A stretch of DNA of 18,634 nt, taken from positions 9,708-28,341 of the forward strand of contig JAHFCV010000008.1 in assembly GCA_023249275.1 (NCBI GenBank), in the 5' to 3' direction. A model generated the notes under the pieces. The model was not told the origin of the DNA. It was given only the letters and a program-made list of their open reading frames with translations, and did no database searches. Of the stretch, positions 1 through 6,878 are shown piece by piece. The position numbers and the translations under genes were made by a program. The number at the start of each line of letters is the position of its first letter. Positions within the stretch are counted from its first letter, which is position 1. Origin of the DNA: Candidatus Methanoperedens sp. GTDB taxonomy: Archaea > Halobacteriota > Methanosarcinia > Methanosarcinales > Methanoperedenaceae.

Positions 1-774
1 AGCGCCTGATAAGACCTCTGCCGCGATTTCGCCTGAACGCCTCGCATAATATATCCCCTCGCCTTCAAACGGGGAGACAAAGCCGGCAGCATCGCCTGCC
101 AGGAGCGTTCTTCTTGAAAATGACTTTTTAACAGGTTCAAGCGGTATCAATCCTTTCTCGCCTGGAATATCAGGGTAACCCGTGAGTGATGAGGTTCCCG
201 TGAGTACATAATCTCTTTTTGGCGCTGTCCATGAATAGCCGCCGCCATGCAGTTCCATTTCAAAATAATCATCAGGTTTCTGGTCTTTCCTTTGCTGCAC
301 ACAGAAAGCATACTTTTTCAAAGCGCAAAAAGAGCGGCAAAGCTCTGATACACCAGACGCAACAATGGCATAATCCGCATGAACATGTTCTTTTTTTGTT
401 ATGATTTCTACATACGAGTCTTTTTCACCTATCGATAGCACAAGGTCTTTTTTTAGCTCGCTTCCTGCGCAAAGAGCCTGGTTGAGATTAAAGGAATCAT
501 AGGATTCACGGTTTATGGAGTATTCAATTGCCTTCCTGTAATTTATTTGCGCCCTGATGTCACGGAATGATATTCTCACTCCTTTTAACTCCCGCTCTAC
601 GAACGCTTCATTTATTCCGTATTTCCTGGCATACTGGGCTGTGAGGATTCCGGCGCATACTTTTTTTTTATCACACGGGTCTATTATCAGGGTTTTAAAG
701 CCAAGCGAGGATAGCTTTTCTGCCGCAAATGAGCCGGCAGGTCCTGCCCCGATAATTGCCGCGTCGTATTTCAT
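1..774 (-). CDS. Geranylgeranyl reductase family FAD protein (partial, C-terminus outside window)
   Basis: The reverse strand is open from the ATG at 774 to the window edge, giving 258 residues of an FAD-dependent oxidoreductase. The N-terminus has the dinucleotide-binding GAGPAG motif (residues 9-14), and near the edge there is the second FAD motif GDAAGFVSPFEGEGI followed by a YYARRSGEIAAE helix, which is typical of the geranylgeranyl reductase family. Members saturate the isoprenoid chains of archaeal membrane lipids or act on other prenyl groups; the exact substrate cannot be told from sequence. Family members are usually near 400 residues, so about a third is missing only because the window ends. 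The start overlaps the stop of the upstream membrane protein gene by four bases (ATGA), which implies translational coupling. The family is a firm call; the lipid role is inferred from family knowledge. Confidence 0.85.
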   Translation of the reverse strand, partial: MKYDAAIIGAGPAGSFAAEKLSSLGFKTLIIDPCDKKKVCAGILTAQYARKYGINEAFVERELKGVRISFRDIRAQINYRKAIEYSINRESYDSFNLNQALCAGSELKKDLVLSIGEKDSYVEIITKKEHVHADYAIVASGVSELCRSFCALKKYAFCVQQRKDQKPDDYFEMELHGGGYSWTAPKRDYVLTGTSSLTGYPDIPGEKGLIPLEPVKKSFSRRTLLAGDAAGFVSPFEGEGIYYARRSGEIAAEVLSGA

Positions 775-1277
775 GAGAACCTCGAGTTTATCCTGTCAGT
801 TATGATATAGGCAGCATCAAACGCGATGAGGAGCATCAAAGCGTTCAATCCCAGAATACCGGAAATCACAAGCGCCAGTATTCCAAGCTTCAGGAATAAC
901 CTGTATTTGAATACCGCTTCGGGAAGCGGGAGCGCATCTTTTGATTCATCAAGCGCCGCAAGTGCCGCAACAGGCAATACAAGAGGTGTGATTTTTATCC
1001 CGTATAAAAAAAGTACAGTGAGAATTGCAGAAAGTCCGAAATAATGACCGGTACTGTTAATCTTGCCTGTTACCAGGCATCCAATGACGATACCGCCGAA
1101 GAGGATGGCAGCATCGGCATCGTTTATCATTAAATATCCCATCAGTAACCCGTAGGCAAGCCCGATGGGGATTGCAAAAAGACGGTTGAGAGGAAGATTT
1201 TTGTCGGAAATATCATCGGCAAGTTTAATCAATGAACCTGCAATGAGACCGAGTGTAAAAAGTGTAAATAATTGCAC
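771..1277 (-). CDS. Small polytopic membrane protein coupled to the reductase
   Basis: A 168-residue protein made mostly of hydrophobic helices, with about five candidate membrane segments. I do not recognise a named family. Two acidic clusters stand out at the edges of helices: DDISD at residues 21-25 and DESKD at 110-114. Spaced acidic motifs of this sort bind Mg-diphosphate in UbiA-type prenyltransferases, but the overall length (UbiA proteins are about 280-300 residues) and the surrounding residues do not match well, so this is only a hint. Its TGA stop overlaps the ATG of the geranylgeranyl reductase-like gene by four bases, so the two are probably translated together and a membrane-lipid function is a reasonable guess. 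The protein is certain as a coding region from its composition and coupling; its function is unknown. Confidence 0.75.
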   Translation of the reverse strand: MQLFTLFTLGLIAGSLIKLADDISDKNLPLNRLFAIPIGLAYGLLMGYLMINDADAAILFGGIVIGCLVTGKINSTGHYFGLSAILTVLFLYGIKITPLVLPVAALAALDESKDALPLPEAVFKYRLFLKLGILALVISGILGLNALMLLIAFDAAYIITDRINSRFS

Positions 1278-1423
1278 GCACCAGATGCTAATTTTAAGAA
1301 TTAAATAGGTTTCTGTCAGGAATAGAGGAGAATAGCAGGCAGTTGGGGATTATGGTGGTGTAAAAAAGTTTATATTACCGCCCGCCATTAGTTCGTATAT
1401 TGGCGAATAATACTATTTATAGT
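1278..1423. other. Intergenic spacer with one copy of a 17-base repeat
   Basis: A 146-base AT-rich gap between two minus-strand membrane protein genes. It contains AGGTTTCTGTCAGGAAT at 1307-1323, which is repeated exactly at 1844-1860. No other gene or RNA is visible in it. Confidence 0.5.
1307..1323 (+). repeat. 17-base direct repeat, copy 1
   Basis: AGGTTTCTGTCAGGAAT, identical to positions 1844-1860. Both copies are intergenic and flank the 115-residue membrane protein gene. Confidence 0.7.
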
Positions 1424-1771
1424 TTACGCATCAGGAAAAAAACAGGCAGCTATGCCGCTTAACCCTGCAATTGAATGCAGTATGGTATCAGTCCTGTTGA
1501 ATGCGTCTAAGCCGAAAAGGTCAGGGAATATCCAGCCTGTTAATGCAATCATGCTGAAGAGAATACCATTTGCGAGCGTAAAAAGTTTGAAGTTTTTTTC
1601 GGTGGTGTTCCAGAGAAATGCTATGCCGTATATCCCTATGCCGATATGCAATAATTTATGCAAGGTTTCATAGCTGTAACCGTGTTTAAGCGTATCTGAG
1701 ATTAAAGAAATTGTAACCAGGACAAAAAGCACGGAGATTATCCTGGTGTAATATTTTGCACCATTGCGCAT
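1424..1771 (-). CDS. Small membrane protein, resembles DUF4383-type proteins
   Basis: A 115-residue protein with four predicted membrane segments: residues about 8-26, 38-55, 64-82 and 95-112. The pattern of a histidine-containing second helix (LHKLLHIGIGIYG), a central asparagine-glycine (LANGILF) and a final helix beginning with LHSIAG resembles the DUF4383 group of small four-helix membrane proteins, but I am not sure of the family. It stands alone on the minus strand, 130 bases downstream of the CNNM gene and 146 upstream of the next gene, and is flanked by two copies of a 17-base repeat. An AT-rich stretch at about 1790-1800 could hold its promoter. No function can be assigned. Confidence 0.7.
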   Translation of the reverse strand: MRNGAKYYTRIISVLFVLVTISLISDTLKHGYSYETLHKLLHIGIGIYGIAFLWNTTEKNFKLFTLANGILFSMIALTGWIFPDLFGLDAFNRTDTILHSIAGLSGIAACFFPDA

Positions 1772-1843
1772 AGTTAAAAATACTCATAACAACTATATAT
1801 AACAGAGGTCTGGCAGGATTTATATAACCGAAGACCAAAGAAC

Positions 1844-1860
1844 AGGTTTCTGTCAGGAAT
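1844..1860 (+). repeat. 17-base direct repeat, copy 2
   Basis: AGGTTTCTGTCAGGAAT, identical to positions 1307-1323. It lies between the stop of the CNNM gene (1902) and the start of the 115-residue membrane protein (1771). Confidence 0.7.
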
Positions 1861-1901
1861 TATTCAGTTGGGAAAACCTGTGAAAAAACACAATCACCAT
1901 T

Positions 1902-2924
1902 TCAAGTCATCTCCTGCCTGGTTTCCACATCATACTCATCAAATATTTCCCCAACCAGCTCCTCAAGAATATCCTCAATTGAAACCAGTCCTATAACCCT
2001 CATATTATTATCCACCACTATTGAAATATTCATTTTCTTTTGCTGGAGTTCTTTCAGGATTGAAGAGATTTCCCGCCCGGCTTTCACAACCAGCAGGGGA
2101 CGCAAAATCTGGAATACCTTTATCCTTCCCAGTTCATAGTCCTTGAACTTAAGGAAATCCTTTGCATAAATCATCCCGACAATATTATCGAACTCTCCCC
2201 TGTAGACAGGTATTCTTGAATGACCCGAACTGTTTATTAATCCAAGCGCAGTGTCAAGCATTTCCGATTCCTCTATGCATACAATTTTTTCTCTCGGTGT
2301 CATAACCCCGTGCGCTTTTCCATTTGTGAAATCAAAAACCCGGTGTATCAGCTCCCTCTCGTGCTTTTCAATAGTCCCCTCTTTTTCTCCAACCTTCACC
2401 ATCATCTTGATGAGCTCTTCTGTAACGAAAGGATGCTTCACCCTGTCTTTTCCGCCAAGAAGCTTGAGCAGGAAATTCACAAAACCTGTTAAAATTTTTA
2501 CAACCGGCGTGAGAATGTAAATAGTGAACTGTATGGGCTTTGCTATCTGCATCGCAGTAGATTCGGGATGTCTTGAGCCAAGCGTTTTAGGGAAAACCTC
2601 ACCGAAAACAAGAATAAACAGGGTCATTATTCCCGTAGCTATCGCAAGCCCGCCGCTTTTGAAAAAGCGAAGCGCAGCATCAGCCGCAAGCACTGAAGCC
2701 GTAATATTGACGATGTTATTGCCGACGAGTATTGCGGTCAGGAACTGCTCGGGATTCTCAAGTAACCTGACAATTATCGCAGCATTTTTATTTCCCGAAT
2801 CTGCCAGGTGCCTTATCCGGATTTTATTAACTGAAAGGAGCGCTGCCTCTGAACCTGAAAAAAACGCTGAGAATACAACCAGCACTGATATAATTAAAAT
2901 TTCAATTACAAGCCAGGAATCCAT
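1902..2924 (-). CDS. CNNM/CorC-type membrane protein with DUF21 and CBS-pair domains
   Basis: A 340-residue protein of the CNNM (HlyC/CorC, UPF0053) family, linked in other organisms to magnesium or sodium-coupled ion efflux and resistance. The N-terminal DUF21 domain (about residues 1-175) has the family's opening helix with FSGSEAALLSVNKIRIRHL, the VGNNIVNI helix and the FGEVFPKTLG helix. Two CBS domains follow (about 200-255 and 265-325), with the typical MTPRE at the start of the first and DDILEELVGEI-like ending of the second (here IEDILEELVGEIFDEYD). Most family members continue with a CorC_HlyC domain of some 80 residues; this one stops shortly after the CBS pair, at EMT, so that domain is absent. 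The gene is divergent from pcc1, with 87 bases between the starts that must hold both promoters. Confidence 0.92.
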   Translation of the reverse strand: MDSWLVIEILIISVLVVFSAFFSGSEAALLSVNKIRIRHLADSGNKNAAIIVRLLENPEQFLTAILVGNNIVNITASVLAADAALRFFKSGGLAIATGIMTLFILVFGEVFPKTLGSRHPESTAMQIAKPIQFTIYILTPVVKILTGFVNFLLKLLGGKDRVKHPFVTEELIKMMVKVGEKEGTIEKHERELIHRVFDFTNGKAHGVMTPREKIVCIEESEMLDTALGLINSSGHSRIPVYRGEFDNIVGMIYAKDFLKFKDYELGRIKVFQILRPLLVVKAGREISSILKELQQKKMNISIVVDNNMRVIGLVSIEDILEELVGEIFDEYDVETRQEMT

Positions 2925-3011
2925 TTAATTTTTGATCAGTCCAATATACGTCCAAACGTTTAAAAATCTAACTGCAAACATAGATATAAATGTAATTGTC
3001 TATCAGTATCC
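2925..3011. promoter_or_regulatory. Divergent promoter region between the CNNM gene and pcc1
   Basis: The 87 bases between two divergent start codons. A TATA-like stretch, CGTTTAAAAATC at about 2958-2969, lies some 45 bases before the pcc1 ATG and could serve it; the AT-rich region at 2925-2935 lies close to the CNNM start. No clear Shine-Dalgarno sequence precedes pcc1, so a short or leaderless transcript is possible. The assignment is by position and composition only. Confidence 0.4.
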
Positions 3012-3257
3012 ATGCTCGTTCTCGCGGAATTCGAATTCGATGCCGGCGCAAGTGCACGGATAATCTACGAAGCATTGCTTCCTGAACTCGGGGAGGATTA
3101 CCAGCGCACAAAGACCACTCTCAAACTAAAGGATAATGTAATTATTTTAAACGTGGAAGCAAATGACATGGTATCAATGAGGGCAGCGCTTAACGGATGG
3201 CTCAGGCTGATAAAAATCACGCATGAGATGTGCTCCCTAACACAAGTTATAAATTAG
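3012..3257 (+). CDS. pcc1: KEOPS complex subunit Pcc1
   Basis: An 81-residue protein matching the Pcc1 subunit of the KEOPS complex, which together with Kae1, Bud32 and Cgi121 makes the t6A modification at position 37 of ANN-decoding tRNAs. Pcc1 is the dimerisation subunit and contributes to tRNA binding. Seen here: a beta strand opening (VLAEFEFDAGASARIIYEALLPEL), a central strand (TLKLKDNVIILNVEANDMVSMRAALNGWLRLI) typical of the small alpha-beta fold, and the usual length. It is followed after 39 bases by prefoldin beta, an arrangement common in Euryarchaeota, where L37Ae and rpoP often precede; those two are not present upstream here. It ends with TAG followed at once by in-frame TGA. Confidence 0.9.
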   Translation: MLVLAEFEFDAGASARIIYEALLPELGEDYQRTKTTLKLKDNVIILNVEANDMVSMRAALNGWLRLIKITHEMCSLTQVIN

Positions 3258-3296
3258 TGATACGCAATACTACACCAGACATATAAGGTGAATTAA

Positions 3297-3653
3297 ATGA
3301 GTTCAGAATTACCCCCGCAGATTCAAAACCAGCTTGCCCAGTTGCAGCAGATACAGCAGCAGGCTCAGGCGCTTGCAGTCCAGAAAAACCAGATTGACAT
3401 CAATTTAAAAGAAACTGAACTGGCTCTCTCGGAACTTGAAAAACTTGACGCTGATGCCGTGGTCTACAGAGCCATCGGAGATTTGTTGATTAAAACGGAA
3501 CGCGATAAGACCAAAGATACTCTCATTGAAAAAAAGGACACGCTTAACCTGAGAGCACAGACCCTTGCGCGCCAGGAAGAACGCATCCAGAAACGATTCC
3601 AGCAGTTACAGGAGCAGCTCAAACAGGCAATGGGTACACCTGCAGCCCAGTGA
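3297..3653 (+). CDS. pfdB: Prefoldin subunit beta
   Basis: A 118-residue prefoldin beta subunit, part of the alpha2-beta4 jellyfish-shaped cochaperone that captures unfolded proteins and passes them to the thermosome. The sequence is the expected glutamine- and leucine-rich pair of long coiled coils, residues about 5-45 and 72-112, joined by a short beta hairpin around DADAVVYRAIGDLLIKTERD. Length is normal. A Shine-Dalgarno-like AAGGTGA sits 6-10 bases before the ATG. Its client chaperonin is encoded in the same window at 14743-16392. The stop overlaps the GTG start candidate of the downstream DHH gene, so the two are probably cotranscribed and coupled. Confidence 0.95.
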   Translation: MSSELPPQIQNQLAQLQQIQQQAQALAVQKNQIDINLKETELALSELEKLDADAVVYRAIGDLLIKTERDKTKDTLIEKKDTLNLRAQTLARQEERIQKRFQQLQEQLKQAMGTPAAQ

Positions 3654-4606
3654 TCATGGAGTTAGACGAGTCTGGATTCTATAATCAACTGCTTGATTAC
3701 AACAATATTCTTTACCTGTGCCACCGAAACGCCGACCCCGATGCCCTTGGAAGCGCCTTTGCGCTTAAAGAAGCAATCGGCGGCACTATAGGCGTCATTG
3801 ACGGATGCGACAGGGTAGCGTCCCAGATTGCCAGGCAGTTAAATATCGAATTTGTCACAAACCCTGCAGAAGATTACGATATCGTGGTGGTGGTGGATAC
3901 ATCCACTCCTGCCCAGTTAAACGACTTCCAGTTAAAGTCTTATGCGGTTATTGACCATCATGCAACCACATCTCTGAATCAAAACGCACTTTTTTTCCTT
4001 CACAGGAATAAGAGTTCAACTGCGGAGATAGTTCTTGGAGTCCTGAAGGTAATGGGGGCTCCTGTTATGAGGCGGACGGCTTTTGCCCTGTTATCCGGCA
4101 TTATCACAGACACAGGGAACTTTCGGCACGCATCATCGGATTCGTTCAAGGCTGTTGCGGAATTGCTGGAATTAAGCGGCATCGAGTACAGCGAAGTGAT
4201 AGACATACTTTCCTCAGTCCCGCAGGATGTTTCCATGCGAATAGCTTTTTTAAAAGCAGCCCAGCGAACGAATATTGAACGGGTGGATGACTGGATTATC
4301 GTTTCATCGCAGGTAAGCTCCTTTGGCGGCGCGGCTGCTTCAAGCCTTATCTCGCTGGGGGCGGACGTGGCTTTTGTGGCGTCAAAAAAGGACGATGTGG
4401 TCAAGGTGAGCGCACGCGCAAGGAGAGAAGCCCAGAATGCTGGTGTGAACCTTGCAACGTTGATGGAAGATATCAGCGTGGAATTCAAGGGCACAGGCGG
4501 GGGGCATGAAGGCGCCGCGGGAATGGATGTGCTTGGAGAGACGGAAAACGTGCTGGCTGCTTGCGTAGAGGGTATAAAAAAGTCTCTTATGAAAAAGAAC
4601 TCTTAG
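3650..4606 (+). CDS. DHH/DHHA1 family phosphoesterase (RecJ/NrnA-like)
   Basis: A 318-residue DHH-superfamily phosphoesterase. Motif I is HRNADPDALGS (25-35), motif II VVDTS (81-85), motif III the name-giving DHH (102-104), motif IV ITDTGNFR (near 153), and the DHHA1 domain ends with GTGGGHEGAAG near residue 285. These metal-binding residues are intact, so it should hydrolyse phosphodiesters such as short oligonucleotides, cyclic dinucleotides or pAp; which one cannot be said. Two starts are possible: GTG at 3650, overlapping the prefoldin stop by four bases, or ATG at 3656, which removes two residues. Location directly after pcc1 and pfdB is a known archaeal gene order. The stop is TAG. Confidence 0.9.
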   Translation: MIMELDESGFYNQLLDYNNILYLCHRNADPDALGSAFALKEAIGGTIGVIDGCDRVASQIARQLNIEFVTNPAEDYDIVVVVDTSTPAQLNDFQLKSYAVIDHHATTSLNQNALFFLHRNKSSTAEIVLGVLKVMGAPVMRRTAFALLSGIITDTGNFRHASSDSFKAVAELLELSGIEYSEVIDILSSVPQDVSMRIAFLKAAQRTNIERVDDWIIVSSQVSSFGGAAASSLISLGADVAFVASKKDDVVKVSARARREAQNAGVNLATLMEDISVEFKGTGGGHEGAAGMDVLGETENVLAACVEGIKKSLMKKNS

Positions 4607-4916
4607 TTATAGTTAAGAACTAAACATTTTAAACTTATCTTTGCGCCCTGGTATGAAAAATCAACAACTAACTCGTACGAACTGAAAACTTTAGGAAAGT
4701 TTTATCAAACGACAGGTATGCTTCGCATACCTGAACACCGCATAAAGCGAGGTGTCGCTTTACGAACTCACGGCGCTGGAGTTCGTACGAGTTCGTATTA
4801 GTTCGCTGTTAATGTCCGTTTTGTTGTTTTTCATTGTTATCTATGAATTTCGTTCATAGCCGACTCTGCGGTGAATAAAATCAAACACCGCAAAGCACGC
4901 CAAGAACGCAAAGTCA
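4607..4916. repeat. 310-base gene-free region filled with palindromic repeats (copy A)
   Basis: No coding sequence is credible here. From 4648 it holds a 36-base sequence also found at 6598-6635, then an outer inverted repeat (CTAACTCGTACGAACT at 4668-4683 against AGTTCGTACGAGTT at 4780-4793) enclosing three hairpins: AAAACTTT/AAAGTTTT (4685-4703), CAGGTATG/CATACCTG (4713-4733) and TAAAGCGA/TCGCTTTA (4743-4762). The same three hairpins occur in reverse order and orientation at 9668-9745. The outer arms give it the look of a small non-autonomous mobile element. After it, 4867-4892 forms a further hairpin, and 4883-4913 is a purine-rich CACCGCAAAGCACG-type repeat. Confidence 0.75.
4867..4892 (-). 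terminator. Hairpin downstream of the leuA-family gene
   Basis: TGCGGTG (4867-4873) and CACCGCA (4886-4892) are perfect inverted repeats separated by 12 AT-rich bases, 25 bases past the minus-strand stop at 4917. On the minus strand the loop contains a T run. It could end leuA-family transcription or be part of the neighbouring repeat material. Confidence 0.35.
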
Positions 4917-6443
4917 TTAACTCTTGGTACTTAAAAGCTGATTGATTGCAGCTACAAGCGCTTCCACGGATGCCATCACAATATCCTCGTTCGTGGCGCG
5001 CGCTGAAACAACCCTGCCTTTTTCATCCTCGACTCCGATTATAACTTCAGCAAGCGCATCCGAACCGCCGGAGATTGCCTCGATCCTGAAATCGCGCACT
5101 TTGACCTTATAGTCGCCAATAATGCTGGCTACTGTTTTAAGCGCAGCATCGACAGGTCCCACGCCGATATGAGCACCGATGCGCTCCTTTCCCTTCACGA
5201 TAGCCTTTACGGTTGCTGTCGGGGTGATAATATTGCCGGTCATAACAGACACTTCTTTCAATACGATTGCCTGCTCGCCTTTTGACCTGGCGCCTATTAT
5301 TGATTCTGCAATGGCATAGAGGTCTGCATCTGTAACGCGTTTGCCTTTGTCGCCTATGTCTTTTATGCGCTTGAGTATCTCGTTTAGCTGCGTTTCCGTG
5401 GGTTTCAGTCCTGTGAGTTCAAGGGATTGCTTTACAGCGTGTTTGCCTGCATGCTTTCCCAGCACGATGCGTCTCCTGTGACCCACCATCTCAGGAGTCA
5501 TTACCCCTGGCTCGAAGGTATCGGTTCTTACGAGCACCCCGTGGGTATGGATGCCGGATTCATGGGCAAAAGCGTTGTCGCCGACGATAGGCATTGTGGG
5601 AGGCATGCGTACCTCGGTCAGCCTTTCCACGAGGTGCGATGTCTCGACAATATACTGGGTTTTTATGTTGGTTTTTGCGCCGTAGAGGGAATGCAGCCCC
5701 ATAACAGTTTCTGCAAGGTCGGCATTGCCTGCCCTCTCGCCCAGACCGTTTATTGTGACCTGAACCTGACTGGCTCCGGCTTCTACCGCAGCAAGACTGT
5801 TCGCCACAGCCAGCCCGAAATCATTGTGGCAGTGCACATCAATGGGTATTTTGACGTTCGAGGCAATCTCGCTTATCAATTTATACATGGCAGAGGGCAC
5901 GATGACGCCTACGGTGTCGGGGACGTTTATAATATCGCAGTGTGCCGACTCCACGCCTTTATAGATATTGAGAAGATAATCCATATCAGTCCGGGTGGCA
6001 TCCATGGCAGAGAACATGCATTTAACCCCGTGGTCTTTTATGTACTCGACGGCGTCGATAGCCATTTTATATACCTCGTCCCTGCTTTTTTTGATGGTCG
6101 ATATGCGCTGGACGTCCGAGGTGGAGACAAAGGTATGAACCATGTCAACGCCGCAGTCAAGGCATGTGTCAATGTCGGATTTAATGACCCTTGCAAGCCC
6201 GCATACCTGTAATTCCAGCCCTGCGTCGGCTATTTTCTTTACAGATGCTTTTTCTCCTTCGGAGGACATGGGGAAGCCTGCTTCGATGATGTCAACGCCA
6301 AGTTTATCGAGCTGCTGCGCGATGAGTAGTTTTTCATCGTGGGTGAGCGATACGCCTGGAGTCTGTTCCCCGTCGCGGAGTGTGGTATCAAAAATGCTTA
6401 TTTTTTTGTTCCTGAGCGATTCAATTGTGTAAAAGACGATCCC
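4917..6443 (-). CDS. leuA: 2-isopropylmalate synthase family protein (LeuA, possibly CimA); start unresolved
   Basis: The protein condenses acetyl-CoA with a 2-keto acid. The catalytic motif FDTTLRDGEQTPG, the metal ligands in HCHNDFG, GNADLAE and AHESGIHTHG are all present, followed by a complete C-terminal LeuA dimer domain that binds leucine or isoleucine for feedback control (about the last 130 residues). EAGFP after the first helix leans toward LeuA over citramalate synthase, but this is not decisive. The first in-frame ATG, at 6269, would delete the catalytic motif, so the true N-terminus lies upstream. The frame is open back to a TGA at 6446-6444, yet contains no ATG, GTG or TTG; ATG codons at 6447 and 6456 are out of frame by one base. 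The interval given is the open frame. Either a single-base sequence error, a real frameshift, or a non-canonical start (ATT at 6425) explains this. Confidence 0.85.
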   Translation of the reverse strand, partial: GIVFYTIESLRNKKISIFDTTLRDGEQTPGVSLTHDEKLLIAQQLDKLGVDIIEAGFPMSSEGEKASVKKIADAGLELQVCGLARVIKSDIDTCLDCGVDMVHTFVSTSDVQRISTIKKSRDEVYKMAIDAVEYIKDHGVKCMFSAMDATRTDMDYLLNIYKGVESAHCDIINVPDTVGVIVPSAMYKLISEIASNVKIPIDVHCHNDFGLAVANSLAAVEAGASQVQVTINGLGERAGNADLAETVMGLHSLYGAKTNIKTQYIVETSHLVERLTEVRMPPTMPIVGDNAFAHESGIHTHGVLVRTDTFEPGVMTPEMVGHRRRIVLGKHAGKHAVKQSLELTGLKPTETQLNEILKRIKDIGDKGKRVTDADLYAIAESIIGARSKGEQAIVLKEVSVMTGNIITPTATVKAIVKGKERIGAHIGVGPVDAALKTVASIIGDYKVKVRDFRIEAISGGSDALAEVIIGVEDEKGRVVSARATNEDIVMASVEALVAAINQLLSTKS

Positions 6444-6510
6444 TCATGTGTGTCATAGTTATCGCATCTCAATGGCTTTTTATTTGTATTAAGGTTATGG
6501 TTGCGGTTCA

Positions 6511-6652
6511 TGAGATTTTTATTATCTTCTGGTTTGAAAAACCACAGAGGGCACAGAGGACACGGAGAAGGCAGCAACTCTCTGTGCGCTCTGTGTACTG
6601 GTATGAAAAAATCAACAACTAACTCCTACGAACTGGTACGAACTCTAATAAT
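6511..6652. repeat. Intergenic CACAGAG-type repeat cluster
   Basis: This stretch begins with a 30-base segment (6511-6540) closely similar to 17565-17594. It continues with an imperfect inverted repeat: CCACAGAGGGCACAGAG (6542-6558) against CTCTGTGCGCTCTGTGT (6580-6596), 15 of 17 positions pairing. Then 6598-6635 repeats 4648-4684 almost exactly, and GTACGAACTCTAATAATT leads into the downstream methylase remnant. Open frames across it translate to repetitive arginine-histidine peptides and are not credible genes. Confidence 0.75.
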
Positions 6653-6862
6653 TCAAAACAACCGTTTCGGGTATCGCCCCTCTCTTTTGACCTTGCAGTT
6701 AATCATCCTCTTGGCGCTCACCTGCTCAATCCTGTAATCAGCATACAGTTCTAAAATGAAGTCGGAATAGCTATTGCTCAGCATGAGGAGGCAGCCTTTT
6801 TTATCGAGTTGGCGATAAGCTTCTGCCAATCGGCGCTGGTCTTTTTCTATTAAACGTGCCAT
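6653..6862 (-). pseudogene. Remnant of a D12-class (Dam-like) DNA adenine-N6 methyltransferase, C-terminal part
   Basis: Sixty-nine codons match the C-terminal region of D12-class adenine methyltransferases: a DQRRLAEAYRQLDKKG helix, the MLSNS strand (the SNS motif typical of this region), an ILELYADY helix and the VSAKRMINC segment. Intact enzymes have about 270-300 residues with an N-terminal SAM-binding FxGG motif and a catalytic DPPY; both are absent. The ATG is directly preceded by an in-frame TGA and the HAD gene ends only 16 bases upstream, so the rest is gone. At the 3' end the family's closing RGxxxELLxxNY is not present in this frame. The fragment abuts a repeat cluster, so it looks like the leftover of a lost restriction-modification or solitary methylase gene. 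It cannot be an active enzyme. Confidence 0.75.
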
Positions 6863-6878
6863 TCATATAAATTGACCC

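Noticed and set aside
3255..4606. Pyrrolysine read-through at TAG stops
   Set aside because: pcc1 TAG is followed at once by in-frame TGA and the DHH protein is full length at its TAG; nothing suggests recoding.
4668..4802. CRISPR-like array
   Set aside because: The repeats are different palindromes in a row, not one repeated unit with unique spacers of constant length.
5427..6212. Plus-strand open frame of 261 codons opposite the leuA-family gene
   Set aside because: It is antisense to a gene with intact catalytic motifs, has no recognisable domain, and its composition (rich in His, Tyr, Gly) is what reverse reading of LeuA codons gives.
6267..6269. ATG at 6269 as the leuA start
   Set aside because: It would remove FDTTLRDGEQTPG and the first helix, required for catalysis; the homologous frame continues upstream.
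6425..6737. Small plus-strand open frames of 65-96 codons over the repeat cluster
   Set aside because: They translate the CACAGAG repeat into Arg/His/Gly-rich peptides, overlap the leuA 5' end or the methylase relic, and have no ribosome-binding site.
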